Translations under genes and position numbers: made by a program
The notes under the pieces: model-generated
What the model saw: the letters and a program-made list of their open reading frames with translations, nothing else
Database searches by the model: none
What the model was told of the DNA's origin: nothing
NCBI RefSeq assembly: GCF_010093535.1
Contig: NW_022985189.1
Coordinates: 717,245-781,244 of the forward strand
Source of the DNA: Lindgomyces ingoldianus
Lineage: Eukaryota; Ascomycota; Dothideomycetes; Pleosporales; Lindgomycetaceae
Length of the DNA: 64,000 nucleotides
Reading direction: 5' to 3'
Shown: piece after piece, positions 38,451 to 48,177 of the stretch
Layout of the letters: each line of letters begins with the position of its first letter
Numbering within the stretch: the stretch's first letter is position 1

Positions 38451-38924
38451 AATATTTAAATAAACTAATAATTAAAAAAACTTAATTAAAAGAACTTTAG
38501 CCCCTTTATAGTAGCCTATATAGTCTTATTACATGCTTACTAATTAATCCTACCTAACAGCATAAAGATACACCCTGTGTTCCATGTATTGTTGCTGCGC
38601 TAAGTAGCCCCTAAATCTAACTATCTACCTAGACAGCTAAACCTGCTACCTAAACCTATTATTATAAACAACAAACTAGAATACATTGTAAAAGACATTA
38701 AATAGATCTAGTTTAATAAAAAAAACATATCTATAAATACTTTATAAAATAGACTAGATATAACAAACTATTATAAAAACCTGCAGAAGCCTTATAAAAA
38801 AACTCTGCAGTAACCTAATTCTACACCTAATACCTATCTAAACTAAACTTATACCCTAATAAAGACAACCTAATGCTAGAACTACTAATGTAAAGAATTC
38901 CCTTCCTAATAAGGGGGGGGGTAC

Positions 38925-39242
38925 TGTCACAGTATCCTCCCTAGATCCTAGACATAACTGTATTAGACGTGTACTAGAGTATTATTAGTGCACGTCTAAC
39001 ATAAATATAACATAACATAGACATAAACTTAAGCACAAACTGCCTTAACACTAACTAAACTTAAAATAAGCTTAATTTATACTTAAAGCGCTTAGACTTC
39101 TAAGCTAAGTATTTAATTACTAATTTCCTTCTAAACCTTCCTATTCCTCACACAACGTCTTGTACCTACTATAATACCTCACGTAGTAATTGAACTAGAC
39201 CTCCGTGAAGCTCTATAACCTTACTCGTGCACAATCGTGACA
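38925..39242 (+). repeat. 3' LTR of the nested Gypsy element
   Basis: 318 bases, same length as the 5' LTR, ending CAATCGTGACA. Here the left part is mutated (CCTAGATCCTAGAC) and the right end intact, the reverse of the 5' LTR. Confidence 0.95.
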
Positions 39243-39829
39243 CTCTCTAAACTTATAATAACTACTCTAGTAGATATTTAGCCTATTATAAACTCTATTT
39301 TGTTAAAGTTATATATGTTGTTATCCTAGATGCTATACTTAGCTTTAATATTTTTTATAAAGTTAAACTAGCCTTAAATTACTATAAGATTTTTATAAAA
39401 AGCTTTTTTATAGTTATACTTACACTTAAACTTTACTTTAAGCTTTAAGTAACACTTAATAAACATATTAAGCTAGTTTATGCTAACATAGCTTATATTA
39501 TACTTAGCATATAAAGAATTAGCTATATTAGCTACAGCTGCTAGCTAGAGGGGAAATCCTTACGCATCTAGCTTAAGTATATGCTAAATAATTACCTACT
39601 TCTTATTATTATTTAGCTTTTATAAGTTAGCTATATAATTAGCTTAGAAAGGTTGTCTAGTGTGTTAGTTACTTATTATTTTTTAAAAGACCTTATAGAT
39701 AGCTGTAGTGTGTTAGTTAAAAAGTATTATATCTTATTTAAAAGCTTAAAGTGTAAGCTACATCTAACATTCTTTTAACACATTTAAGTAGTGTTGTTAG
39801 AAATGCATTAGTGTAGAAAAAGTAGTGTA

Positions 39830-39889
39830 GTAGGGTCTTAGTAAAAGTAAGCAACTTAGGTGTGTGAGCAACTTGCCTATAAAGTATGT
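39830..39889 (-). repeat. Right terminal inverted repeat of the pogo-like element
   Basis: It reads AAAGTATGT at the tip, the RIP-changed complement of the left tip, followed by TA. Sequence just inside it (39,460-39,830) recurs at 47,600-47,965 and inverted at 48,240-48,570. Confidence 0.85.
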
Positions 39890-39891
39890 TA

Positions 39892-42160
39892 TTTTACTTA
39901 ATTTTATTCTTTATTAGTGTTAATTTACTAAAGTTTATAAGTTACTTTACACTTATTTATTTAAAGTCCTTTTATTTACTAACAAGCCTAAGCTGCTATT
40001 AGCTCTATATCTGTTACATTTGTTAAGGCTAAATATTATTATTAGTAGGTATTATACTGTTATCTGTTTGCTTTGCTAGGTAGCATCCTGTTAAAAGCTG
40101 CCTACTATCTAGCATGTAGTCTCTAATTTTTTTATATAAATTTTTTTTTTTTTAGGTATTTATAGGCCTAAGCGCCTTTTTATAGTGTTGTGTAGTAATT
40201 ACTGTTGTATTAAAATCTATTAGATTAGGCTAGAGATTGCTGTTATCTAAAAAAGTTATTTTTATACTACTTGCGTTTTTTGCTCTTAGTGTTGCTGCTA
40301 ACTTTCCTACTATATTTTTATATGTTGCTACTAGAGTTCTTAATATTACAGCTAGATTTCTTATATTTACTGCTAGACTTTATGTTACTTAACTAGATTT
40401 TAACCTTACTATCTATTTTCTCTAATTCTAATTAGTCTAAATCTAGCTCTGCTTCTAGCTAATTAGCCTAGGCAATTAATAGTAGAAGATTATGCTGTTT
40501 TTTAATCTTACAACTATATTTGCACAGCTAGCTAATAGAGTTCTCTATCTTACTAATAGTATTAGTTATACCTGCTACTAGACTCTGCATAAGTTAGGAA
40601 CGTCTAGCTATTAACATCTAATAGACATTAACAGTATAGTTAAGATTTATGCTAATATTACTGCTAGAATTATAGTAGCTTGCAGCTAGAGTTAAAAGGG
40701 CTTACTTTTACTTTTAATAGTATTTTAAAGGCTTAAGTTCTTTGTCTAAGAGATTATTTCTAAAAATCTTATACTTTTTAAGTGTAGTGTTAATTAATTA
40801 CTAATTACTACTAGATGCATATTTTATATACTGTAAAAGTCTAGTAAAGTTAGCTGTGTATCTAATGCTTATAGTTATAGAATAAACACTTAGCCTCTTT
40901 ACCTTTATAATAGCAGCATGTGCATAAACCTTTAAAAAAGCTTTAAATAGTAACACATATTAAAAATTTTCTACTAGATGCTGCACATTATTTATAAAGA
41001 ATTTACTTAGCCTTTACTATAAACGCCTAGATAGCCTTAGCGCTCTGCAATTTATCTATGTTTAGAGACATAGTAATGCTATTACTGTGCTTATTTACCT
41101 GTAGTTAAAAGTATACTAGCTAATTTTATAAAAACTAGTGTAATTTATAGAATGCATTAAAAAATGTTTTTTTATTCTAAATAATCTAACTATTTGCTAC
41201 TAGGTTAGTCTAGTAGTTGTTCTAAATAACTTTTTTACTATTAACTATAATAATCCTCTGTTTTTTAGACAGATTATATTTAGATAAGGCTATATTCTTA
41301 GATTTATAAAAAGGATTAGTTTAAGTAGGCAAAGTGTAGCTAGATTTAGTAGGGGTTTAGTGTTATGCAAAATCTCCTAGTAACTGCTATCTAAATTTAG
41401 GCAGGAAGAAACCTATAAGATTCTATCTTTACATTAGGTTTTCTCTAGCTAATTAATATAGCTTTTAGAATATAAGAGCATACTTTAATTTTTAGTTTAT
41501 GCTAGTATCTAGCTAATTTTAGTAGTTCTTCTGCGCTTTACTATTATTACTATTACTACCTCTCTTAATATTTTTACCTTTACTATTACTAGTTGTATTA
41601 TTACTATTACTTTTAGTAGTATTTCTTTTATCTACATTATTATTATTATTCTGCAGTTTTTTATTACTTAGACTAAACTATAATAAGTAACTATTACTTA
41701 AATAGTTATTATTATCTACTACCTAGTTATTATAAACATTATTTATGTTTATTTTATTAGGATTAGCTATTAGAGTTGCTAGTTTTAGAAGTTTTTTGCT
41801 AGTAAACCTAGTGCGCGTAGATTAAAGCACTTAAAAACATTAGCATCTAGGACAATTCTATAGTATACAGCTAGATTGTTATTAGAAGTTAGTAGTTACT
41901 TTACTAGACTTAGCTTTCTTAGTTTTCTTACTATTAAGATTGCTAAGGCTTAGGCAGAGAGCGTTAGGCCTGTTTACTGTCTAATGTTAGTTGTATTTTA
42001 TTATCTGCTAGCATTAGACTAGTTATATATACTTACTCTTACTTATTATTAACATAGAGCCCTTTGTTAAAGTTTTATAGTTAAGTAAAGAAGTAAGAGA
42101 GGCAATTAGTAGACATATATTAGATGCTGGCCTGTGCGCTAAGCGAGACGCCTGATTATG
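39892..42160. other. Right arm of the Helitron, no recognised gene
   Basis: AT-rich DNA with TTA/TAC microsatellite-like runs at about 41,540-41,760 and many TAG/TAA in all frames. It may include a mutated second Helitron ORF, but nothing is recognisable. Confidence 0.4.
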
Positions 42161-42161
42161 T

Positions 42162-42199
42162 CATCCAAGCTTCCGAAAAGGAAGGCTAATACCTGCTCG
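42162..42199 (+). other. Helitron 3' terminus with hairpin
   Basis: CATCCAAGCTTCCGAAAAGG and the following GAAGGCTAATACCTGCTCG form a short stem-loop followed by 13 bases to the 3' end. The same sequence (one base different) ends the short copy at 47,019. This segment escaped RIP. Confidence 0.85.
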
Positions 42200-43028
42200 T
42201 TGTAAACAAAGTGTGTAGAGGGTGAGAAATGCAGGAGCCGCGTAATCTCGGTCTCTGGTATGACTAAATGTCCGGGGACTCAGGGTTTAGCAATTATACA
42301 TCTAAACTGCTAAAATTGGCTGTGGAATATTAGCCATAAAGTCCAATAGTTGCAATAGCTATCCCGTGCGCTGCTAGGTCTGATCCGGAGGCTGTGGCGC
42401 GAAAATCCACGGGACGCTAAGTCAGCAAATTATGGGTACGTGCATCGCGCTAGGCATTTGAACAAGTCTGTTTGAATGGAAACGCACTGACGCGCGCTAT
42501 CAGTCCGTTCGTGGGAGGGCAGGCCCAGCTCTTTGACTCTCCAGCCTCAACTGCAGATAATATTCTACCTCTTTGCGACTCTGTCAATTCACCATTTCTG
42601 CCTCGATTACCCCGTATTTCAGTGCCGAACGATCGTTGCATTGTTGTGTAGTACAAAGTTCGAAAGTGTTTGTGCACGGTCCAGCTCCGGTTGCAGCGAA
42701 GCAGCGACGACCCCCGCCGACGTTCCCAAGTTGGAACGTAAGATGCCGAGTACTGGTGCGGCGCGGTTTGAGGAAAGCATTGCAGAAAGGCTGACCGGCT
42801 TATATTCTTTTCATATTATCGACGGATCAACTGGACTGCCCGACGTAAGTCACGATTGCTATCTTTCTTGGAAGGGTATGGGAGCTTCCCCGAGTGTAAC
42901 TTCGGGACCCGTCAAGCCAGAGTGTGAATGTGTATTGAGAATTAAAAACGTTTGCGACTCAGACAAAGTAAGGCATCACATTTTTACACTCCCATGAGCC
43001 AGTAGTATTTAGCTGCTATTGTGTAGCA
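42200..43028. other. Gene-island DNA right of the Helitron
   Basis: Ordinary composition. By the insertion geometry, the first few hundred bases were the promoter side of the kinase-like gene at 25,661. A plus-strand frame is open at 42,533-42,997 (154 codons), but I recognise nothing in it. The 3' end of the HET gene lies to the right. Confidence 0.4.
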
Positions 43029-46000
43029 TTAGTACGGACGGGTGCTTGTTAGTTGGTATTGTACGGAGCGCGTACCTTGTCCCAACGGTATCATATTCCA
43101 CGAACCATCGTCTCCAATAGTAAGAACTCCCCGTCTTGACAGCCTTGGTGACCATGTGCCGGTAATAGACGATCTCGTGCCCGAAGTTACCACTTTGAGA
43201 GTTTCATTCAAGAAGAGTTTTTCTCCATCCGCTCCAAGATTCAAAATCTCCGACGCTCTTTGCGAGTCAGCACTAGAAACCGTTTGCTCGCCCTTTGTAA
43301 CACACCAAAATGTGTCCTTGGGATGCATATGCAACCACGGATTCTTGCCGAACTCGTATTCTAACTCGTTCACTGGTGTCAGGATCCACTGGTGCTGAGT
43401 GGGATCAAACATGAAGAGGCTCACGAGCGTCTGGTCTCCGACCTTACACTCCCCAAGGGCTAAAGGACGCCCATGCAGAACAGCATGGTGTATGTGCGAG
43501 AGTAGATCCCTTGGCTGGGAGTCGTCAGATTCCAACTCCCCGAGGGCATAGTCCAACCCTCTCGCGTCCCTGTATTTCAGATACCGGACCACATTCCTCG
43601 TCCGTCCGTTCGAAAGAACAACCTCGATTTTTCGAGGTACGGGGATCTGCTCGAGAAATGACTCTTCGGAGATGTTCGTGGGCCAGTGCCGCTCGTTACA
43701 AGACCACGCCTGTAGCTCGTTGAGGAGGTGAACCAATTCCAGCGGCGAAGTCAACTGACGCCGCATAACGGAGGCGACCACCAACTCTAGCAGGTCTATC
43801 CTCTCGAGGGTGACGAGCCTGCGAACAAGTGTCTGGAAGAAATAAAACCGAATGGGGTCCCTGCTGTCTTCTTTTGCTATCGGCTCGGTCGTCTTCTCTA
43901 GACCCTCGAGGTCGGTGAATGGAACGATTCGCCACAAGATTCCCTCAACAAGAAGCTTGCCCCCAAGAACGAGGCACTTACTCCCTGCCGTGACTTGTGC
44001 TCTGTTCCTGGAATGTGCAGAGCGTCCACTTGCGAGCATATAGAGGTGAGTCTGGCTTAGAAGCAAGCCTTGCGTAACGTCTGCTTCACCATTGTGTTCT
44101 AGAAATGCCAAGTCGTTTGTGAAGAGAGGGCTCAGATCCCCGTTGAACAAAGCCATAGCTAACACACAGGCGGAGAAGCTGAGTTGTTTCCGAAGCGCTT
44201 CGCTTGGGTGAAGTCGGTATAGATAGCCTGTGAGGTTGCCCAGGATCGCGAGCTTGTCGGAAAAGACGGTGCATGCTTTTTGGCGTTGGGTAAACAGGGC
44301 AGCCAGGATGCTCATTTGCAGCTTCAGCCATTCCCGTCGAGTATGGGAAGATTTGGGGTCTCCGCGGTCGGGAATTGCCACGTCGGGGAGAATATCGCGT
44401 CCCCGGGCGCCGAACCTGAAGCTATGACAAAGTATGGTGGTCAGTGGTATAAAGTTTATGGTAGCAATCGTGTATATGAGCACGTACCTCAGACCATGCT
44501 TCCACCAATACATTTCTTCAACCCTGTCGCTTGTCAATGTGTATATTATTTCATCATCTCCCCCCGTGCCGAATACACCAATCTCGCTCGAGAGATCAAT
44601 ATTGCTGGGATTCTGTGTACTGCTTTCGAAGGATATTCCGCCGATCTCGCGGTGGCTAAATTCCCAGGACCTTGGGAGATTTTGCACGATGTCCCCGGAC
44701 CTCAAGTTGAAACTGGCGCTGGCGAATTCCCACCGGTGTCCCGATACATCCAAGTCTTTGTCCCACCCAACCAGATATCGCAGGTTCTCTGTCGGAGTGA
44801 CTCCGTATTCCTGGCAGGTCCAGGCGCGAGTGAACCACCTGTCCCCAGCAATTCTTGCCTTCAGATCTGGGCATTTATCGAGCCTCAGAATGGTGTCGTG
44901 TAGAGAAGCAATCTCGGCGGGTGTTCGAACATGTCGGTCAAGGAGTACTAGAGTGGTCTTTGCTTGGCGGTACACGAGGTGCATGTTTTGCAGCGCATCC
45001 TTTTTGTCTTTGGCATCATCTTGATGAATGCACTCTTGGTCAATCCAGATCCTCTTCACTCCCTTGGCCGCAGCGTACTCAAGGCTTCGTAGTAGAATAT
45101 CTCGGGACGCCCTAGTCTTGCGAACCTCGGTTGAACCCGGCCTGTCCCGAGACGGAACGAGGATCGAGAGAGGATCATCGCTGCCCCGAGTACGGCCCCA
45201 ACAATAAGAGATGGCGACGTATGGCTCGGCCATCGTGCCACCGGGTCCGGGTTCGATCAGTTCCAAATCGTGATCTGAGCCTTCTCCAGCAGCGACAACG
45301 AACCGCATATGGTCTAACCAGCCCAACGTCAAAGAAGCCGGGAATATGATTTTCTGGGCGAGTTCGATCTGTCCATAGATATCGCCGCCAGATATTTGGT
45401 TTAAGGGCACACAGGTATCATCTGCAAGGTCTGGGAAAGCCTTGAAATCTAATAGTAGTTTTGCTACGCCGAGGTGGCCCCGATTAAGCGCCCATTGCAT
45501 CGGTGTATGTCCGGAACCGCTACAGACCGCCGGCCTGGCTCTGTTTTCCAGCAGGGCCCGAGCGACGCTTTCGAATCCATGATAAGCAGCGGTGTGGAGG
45601 GCAGAGTCACCGTTTTGATCCTCAGCTTCAATGTCAGCCTTGTATTCTAACAGCAAACGCACAATCGCATCATTTCCATGCCCCGCAGCAACCATTAGTG
45701 CCGTTTCGTTCCTCGCGTTCCTCGCGTTAGGATTGAACCCTCTCTCTAAGAGAACACGCGCTACTGATATGTCTCCGCCTTTGCAGGCTTCATGCAGAAG
45801 CGCCTGCCCCTGGATACCTTGTTTCTCAATGTCGAATCCAGCTTCCACAAGCACGTCCAGTATATTTGACAGCCCTAGTTGAATGGCACGTAGGAACGAC
45901 TCACCGCTCCGAGAGAGCATAGTTCCGAGAATTCCCAGTCTAGCTACATAATCGCGGTCAGATGTAGCCGCGGCTGCTGCTTCTTCCGCCCAGCGAAGAG

Positions 46001-46169
46001 CTCGGTCCATATATTCCATGGTGTTCGTTTTGGTGAAAAGCGCCAAAGATATCAGGCTGAGTGTTTCGGGCGGAGAACCATCGACCAAGACTTGCAGGAA
46101 CTCCTCGAGGTCGTCTTGCTCCATCCCTGCTGCCATAGCAGTCATCTCCTCGAGCTCGGTGGAGTCCAT
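43029..46169 (-). CDS. Ankyrin-repeat plus HET-domain protein
   Basis: An open frame runs to 46,502, but its first 30 codons are a tRNA-like sequence, so I place the start at MDSTELEEM (46,169); MWFIGG at 46,259 is possible. A 66-base intron at 44,422-44,487 (GTACGT...CACTGAC...CATAG) has a length divisible by 3 and no stop, so it can be read through. Splicing it gives 1,024 aa. Four or five ankyrin repeats lie at about 90-250 (ALLHEACKGGDISVARVLLE, ALHTAAYHGFESVARALLEN). The HET domain follows at about 316-455, with PYVAISYCWG, GVKRIWIDQECIHQDD and RWFTRAWTCQE. HET proteins trigger incompatibility or cell-death responses after non-self contact. The rest, about 560 residues, has no domain I know. 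Helitron copies lie on both sides. The gene appears intact. Confidence 0.88.
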   Translation of the reverse strand: MDSTELEEMTAMAAGMEQDDLEEFLQVLVDGSPPETLSLISLALFTKTNTMEYMDRALRWAEEAAAAATSDRDYVARLGILGTMLSRSGESFLRAIQLGLSNILDVLVEAGFDIEKQGIQGQALLHEACKGGDISVARVLLERGFNPNARNARNETALMVAAGHGNDAIVRLLLEYKADIEAEDQNGDSALHTAAYHGFESVARALLENRARPAVCSGSGHTPMQWALNRGHLGVAKLLLDFKAFPDLADDTCVPLNQISGGDIYGQIELAQKIIFPASLTLGWLDHMRFVVAAGEGSDHDLELIEPGPGGTMAEPYVAISYCWGRTRGSDDPLSILVPSRDRPGSTEVRKTRASRDILLRSLEYAAAKGVKRIWIDQECIHQDDAKDKKDALQNMHLVYRQAKTTLVLLDRHVRTPAEIASLHDTILRLDKCPDLKARIAGDRWFTRAWTCQEYGVTPTENLRYLVGWDKDLDVSGHRWEFASASFNLRSGDIVQNLPRSWEFSHREIGGISFESSTQNPSNIDLSSEIGVFGTGGDDEIIYTLTSDRVEEMYWWKHGLRYVLIYTIATINFIPLTTILCHSFRFGARGRDILPDVAIPDRGDPKSSHTRREWLKLQMSILAALFTQRQKACTVFSDKLAILGNLTGYLYRLHPSEALRKQLSFSACVLAMALFNGDLSPLFTNDLAFLEHNGEADVTQGLLLSQTHLYMLASGRSAHSRNRAQVTAGSKCLVLGGKLLVEGILWRIVPFTDLEGLEKTTEPIAKEDSRDPIRFYFFQTLVRRLVTLERIDLLELVVASVMRRQLTSPLELVHLLNELQAWSCNERHWPTNISEESFLEQIPVPRKIEVVLSNGRTRNVVRYLKYRDARGLDYALGELESDDSQPRDLLSHIHHAVLHGRPLALGECKVGDQTLVSLFMFDPTQHQWILTPVNELEYEFGKNPWLHMHPKDTFWCVTKGEQTVSSADSQRASEILNLGADGEKLFLNETLKVVTSGTRSSITGTWSPRLSRRGVLTIGDDGSWNMIPLGQGTRSVQYQLTSTRPY

Positions 46170-46399
46170 TGAGTTTATGTTGCCGGGTCGGCCTCGTGCA
46201 GCCCAGTCGAAAATTGGCGCAGGAGGACTCTGAGTGAAGTATCCACCTATGAACCACATTATGCTATATATATTGAGAATCTGGAGAGAAGTCGTACAAC
46301 CTAGGTGATCCATCACTAAGCTGCTGCCACGTATACGTGCACTACATCGTGGCGCTGAAGAGACAGTCTCACGTTTCAATTCCCCCCCGAAAATGAGCC

Positions 46400-46497
46400 T
46401 GGCTGAACTAAGTGCGGGATTCGAACCCACCCAATACTTAGGCAGTATTCTGGCAACTCTGTCACGACTAGCTCTACACCACTCGGCCATGTGCTGG
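46400..46497 (-). tRNA. tRNA-like sequence (Ser/Leu-type D arm), probably pseudogene or SINE head
   Basis: On the minus strand, TGGCCGAGTGGTGTAGAGC resembles a class II D arm, AATACT-GCCTA-AGTATT forms a variable-arm-like hairpin, and GTGGGTTCGAATCCCGC (46,430-46,414) is a full T arm with a 5-bp stem. I could not pair the acceptor ends or find a clean anticodon arm, so this is likely a tRNA-derived relic. It forms the false N-terminus (MAEWCRASRD) of the HET reading frame. Confidence 0.45.
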
Positions 46498-46573
46498 CCC
46501 ACAAAAGGGTACAGCTGAGGTCCGCCCGCCCGCCAAGACTTCGCACAGCCACAGGCCTAACAGACACCACAAA

Positions 46574-47019
46574 TCTCTATTATTCACTGTACATCTTGCC
46601 AAGTCTTTTCTCTTATTGGTTTAAAAAAGCGCCGGATTAATGTCTAATTAGCCTATAAAACTTTCCACCACTTTTGCAAATATTCTAGATTTTTAAGGCA
46701 AATAAATATATTTTACTAGGTCTATTACTATATTCTAGGTGTTTTAATGCAATATTATAATGCCGTGTTCTGTTGTTGGTGGGCTAAAGTTTGCCCCTTT
46801 GTTACTGTTCACAGTTTTAAGGTGTCGCCAAGCCGGAATCAGTATGTCGGCGTCTGTCTTCCGAATGTCAAACCTGACTTTGCAACTGACCGACGCGGTG
46901 CTCCGTATGAACATTGTCGGCGGCACAGGAGATTTGTTTGTCTATATCGCTATTCTTCCTTTGTTATTGCTAAATTTTCCTCATCCAAGCTTCCGAAAAG
47001 GAAGGCTCATACCTGCTCG
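46574..47019 (+). mobile_element. 446-base non-autonomous Helitron, nearly unmutated
   Basis: The ends TCTCTATTATTCACTG and ACCTGCTCG, with flanking A (46,573) and T (47,020), are identical in layout to the 16.5-kb Helitron. The body corresponds to the first 530 or so bases of the large element, with about 140 bases removed (near 25,940-26,085), joined straight to its last 40 bases including the hairpin. The coding region is absent. CpA, TpG and CpG are retained. It lies about 400 bases upstream of the HET gene start. Confidence 0.88.
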
Positions 47020-47545
47020 TAAATTACACCGCGACGATTATGCAGGTGCGGAGTCGTTTTGCACTAGCCAAAATCGGTCGGTTGAAAGTACTGACCGAGG
47101 TAGCGGCCTCGCATGAATCTATGCGCGACAGCAGGCACAAGGCCGACGATAACTTCTCAGCATTATAGCAAGGTTCTAAAACTTAGTAAGACCGTTCATG
47201 AGCATTATAAAGTAGTAGGATCTTAATGGTGGTGCTGTAAGGAAGAAACTCTGTCACGCTTTGAAGTATAGTCTCTGCAAATTAGGTGCGAATGCGACAA
47301 TGCAAACATAATTTATAGGCAAGAGTCGCCATAGATATTCGCAAACAACCACAGTACATTATATATGCATAAGTCTAGTGAAACTTGACTTGTGCGCAGA
47401 GTTATACCGGTCTAAAGTCAAAGTACCTCTAGTATTTTCCAGCACAATGGGTTTTCTAGCACGCATGGAGGGACGTTATAGTATAGAGTATATAATAATA
47501 ACCTCTACTATTCTCACACGCCCCCTAATTAAGACTAGCGCTAGC
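47020..47545. repeat. Moderately decayed dispersed repeat
   Basis: It shares ordered motifs with 8,865-9,300 (GTACTGACCGAGGTAGCGGC, then GCATGGAGGGACGTT), but it is less mutated here than there. No reading frame is visible. The element type is unknown. Confidence 0.45.
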
Positions 47546-47559
47546 TAGAACAATGTTTT

Positions 47560-48024
47560 TAAAAAATCTTTAAGCTAAACTTTAATGCTATAATCAAACA
47601 TACTAAGCTAGTTTATGCTAACATAGCCTAGATTATGCTTAGTGTGTAAAGAATTAGCTATATTAGCTATAGCTACTAGCTAAAAAGAAAATCCTTACAT
47701 ATATAGCTTAAGTATATACTTAATAATTACTTACTTTTTATTATTATCTAGTGTTTATAAGTTAGCTATAAAATTAGCTTATAAAAAGTATTTAGTGTAT
47801 TAGTTATTTATTATTATTTAAAAGACTTTATATATAGCTATAGCATGTTACTTTAAAAGTGTTAGGTTTTATTTAAAAGTCTAAAGTATAAGCTATTTCT
47901 AATATTCTTTTAGCACATTTAAGTAGTATTATTAGAAATACATTAGTATAAGAAAAGTAGTTTAGTAGAGTTTTAGTAAAAGTAAGCAACTTAGGTGTGA
48001 AAGCAACTTGCCTATAGTGTACGT
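47560..48024 (-). mobile_element. Truncated pogo-like element, right end, direct orientation
   Basis: It matches 39,440-39,889 of the nested pogo-like element, in the same orientation, up to the inverted-repeat tip GTGTACGT at 48,024 followed by TA. The rest of the element is missing. Strongly RIP-mutated. Confidence 0.75.
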
Positions 48025-48177
48025 TAAGATAGACGTAAGAACAAGACTCTATACTACTCTGCTAATATAACTAAAAAGATGTTAACAACTAACTAATAGT
48101 TAATTCTAGTAATATAATTATATAGCTAACTTATAAGAATTTACTAGTTTAAAAAAATAGTTATTATAAAGTATATA

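Larger units (their letters stand above)
33581..39242 (+). mobile_element. Full-length Ty3/Gypsy retrotransposon, RIP-mutated
   Basis: 5,662 bases bounded by two 318-base LTRs and by the exact 5-base duplication CTCTC (33,576-33,580 and 39,243-39,247). Coding order on the plus strand is gag, protease, reverse transcriptase/RNase H, integrase. A G-run at 38,911-38,921 just before the 3' LTR is the likely polypurine tract. The TSD sits inside the pogo-like transposon, so this is the latest insertion in that stack. All ORFs are broken by stops that fit C-to-T or G-to-A changes. Confidence 0.95.
32357..39889 (-). mobile_element. pogo/Fot1-like (Tc1/mariner) DNA transposon, interrupted by Gypsy
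   Basis: Inverted ends of about 60 bases, starting ACGTACTTCATGGGCGAGTC on the left, lie immediately inside TA dinucleotides at 32,355-32,356 and 39,890-39,891. Removing the Gypsy element and one copy of its target duplication leaves about 1,866 bases, the usual size for a fungal pogo element. The transposase is on the minus strand. Its C-terminal part near 32,900-32,500 reads through stops as HKLYKRKQIKAEETLII, TALKEFRARSNKKKAKKQVQ and then a decayed zinc knuckle followed by TRHNTQTCK. The N-terminal part lies right of the Gypsy element. RIP has destroyed the ORF. The left inverted end is almost unmutated while the right one is strongly mutated. Confidence 0.85.
25661..42199 (+). mobile_element. 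16.5-kb RIP-mutated Helitron with nested insertions
   Basis: The left end TCTCTATTATTCACTGTACA follows an A, and the right end ACCTGCTCG is followed by a T, so the target is A^T as for Helitrons. A short hairpin (GCTTCC-GAAAA-GGAAGGC) ends about 13 bases before the right terminus. The 3' tip CTCG departs from the usual CTRR. Both ends recur with the same flanking A and T in the 446-base copy at 46,574-47,019, which fixes the boundaries. Inside is a plus-strand Rep/helicase gene full of RIP stops. Subtracting the solo LTR and the pogo/Gypsy stack (with their duplications) leaves a Helitron of about 8.8 kb. Nearly every CpA/TpG has changed to TpA, whereas the short copy is almost unmutated. Confidence 0.88.

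Noticed and set aside
38905..38924. Run of G as a quadruplex or telomere-like signal
   Set aside because: Its place just before the 3' LTR explains it as the polypurine tract.
41540..41760. Possible CRISPR-like or tandem array
   Set aside because: The units are irregular TTA/TAC microsatellite-like runs in RIP-mutated DNA; there are no constant repeats with unique spacers.
42533..42997. A 154-codon plus-strand gene next to the HET gene
   Set aside because: No domain, no introns with conserved motif, and several overlapping frames of similar length; kept only as a remark.
46170..46502. N-terminal 111 codons of the long HET reading frame as real protein
   Set aside because: The first part translates a tRNA-like sequence and the following part has no conserved features; a start at 46,169 (or 46,259) fits better.
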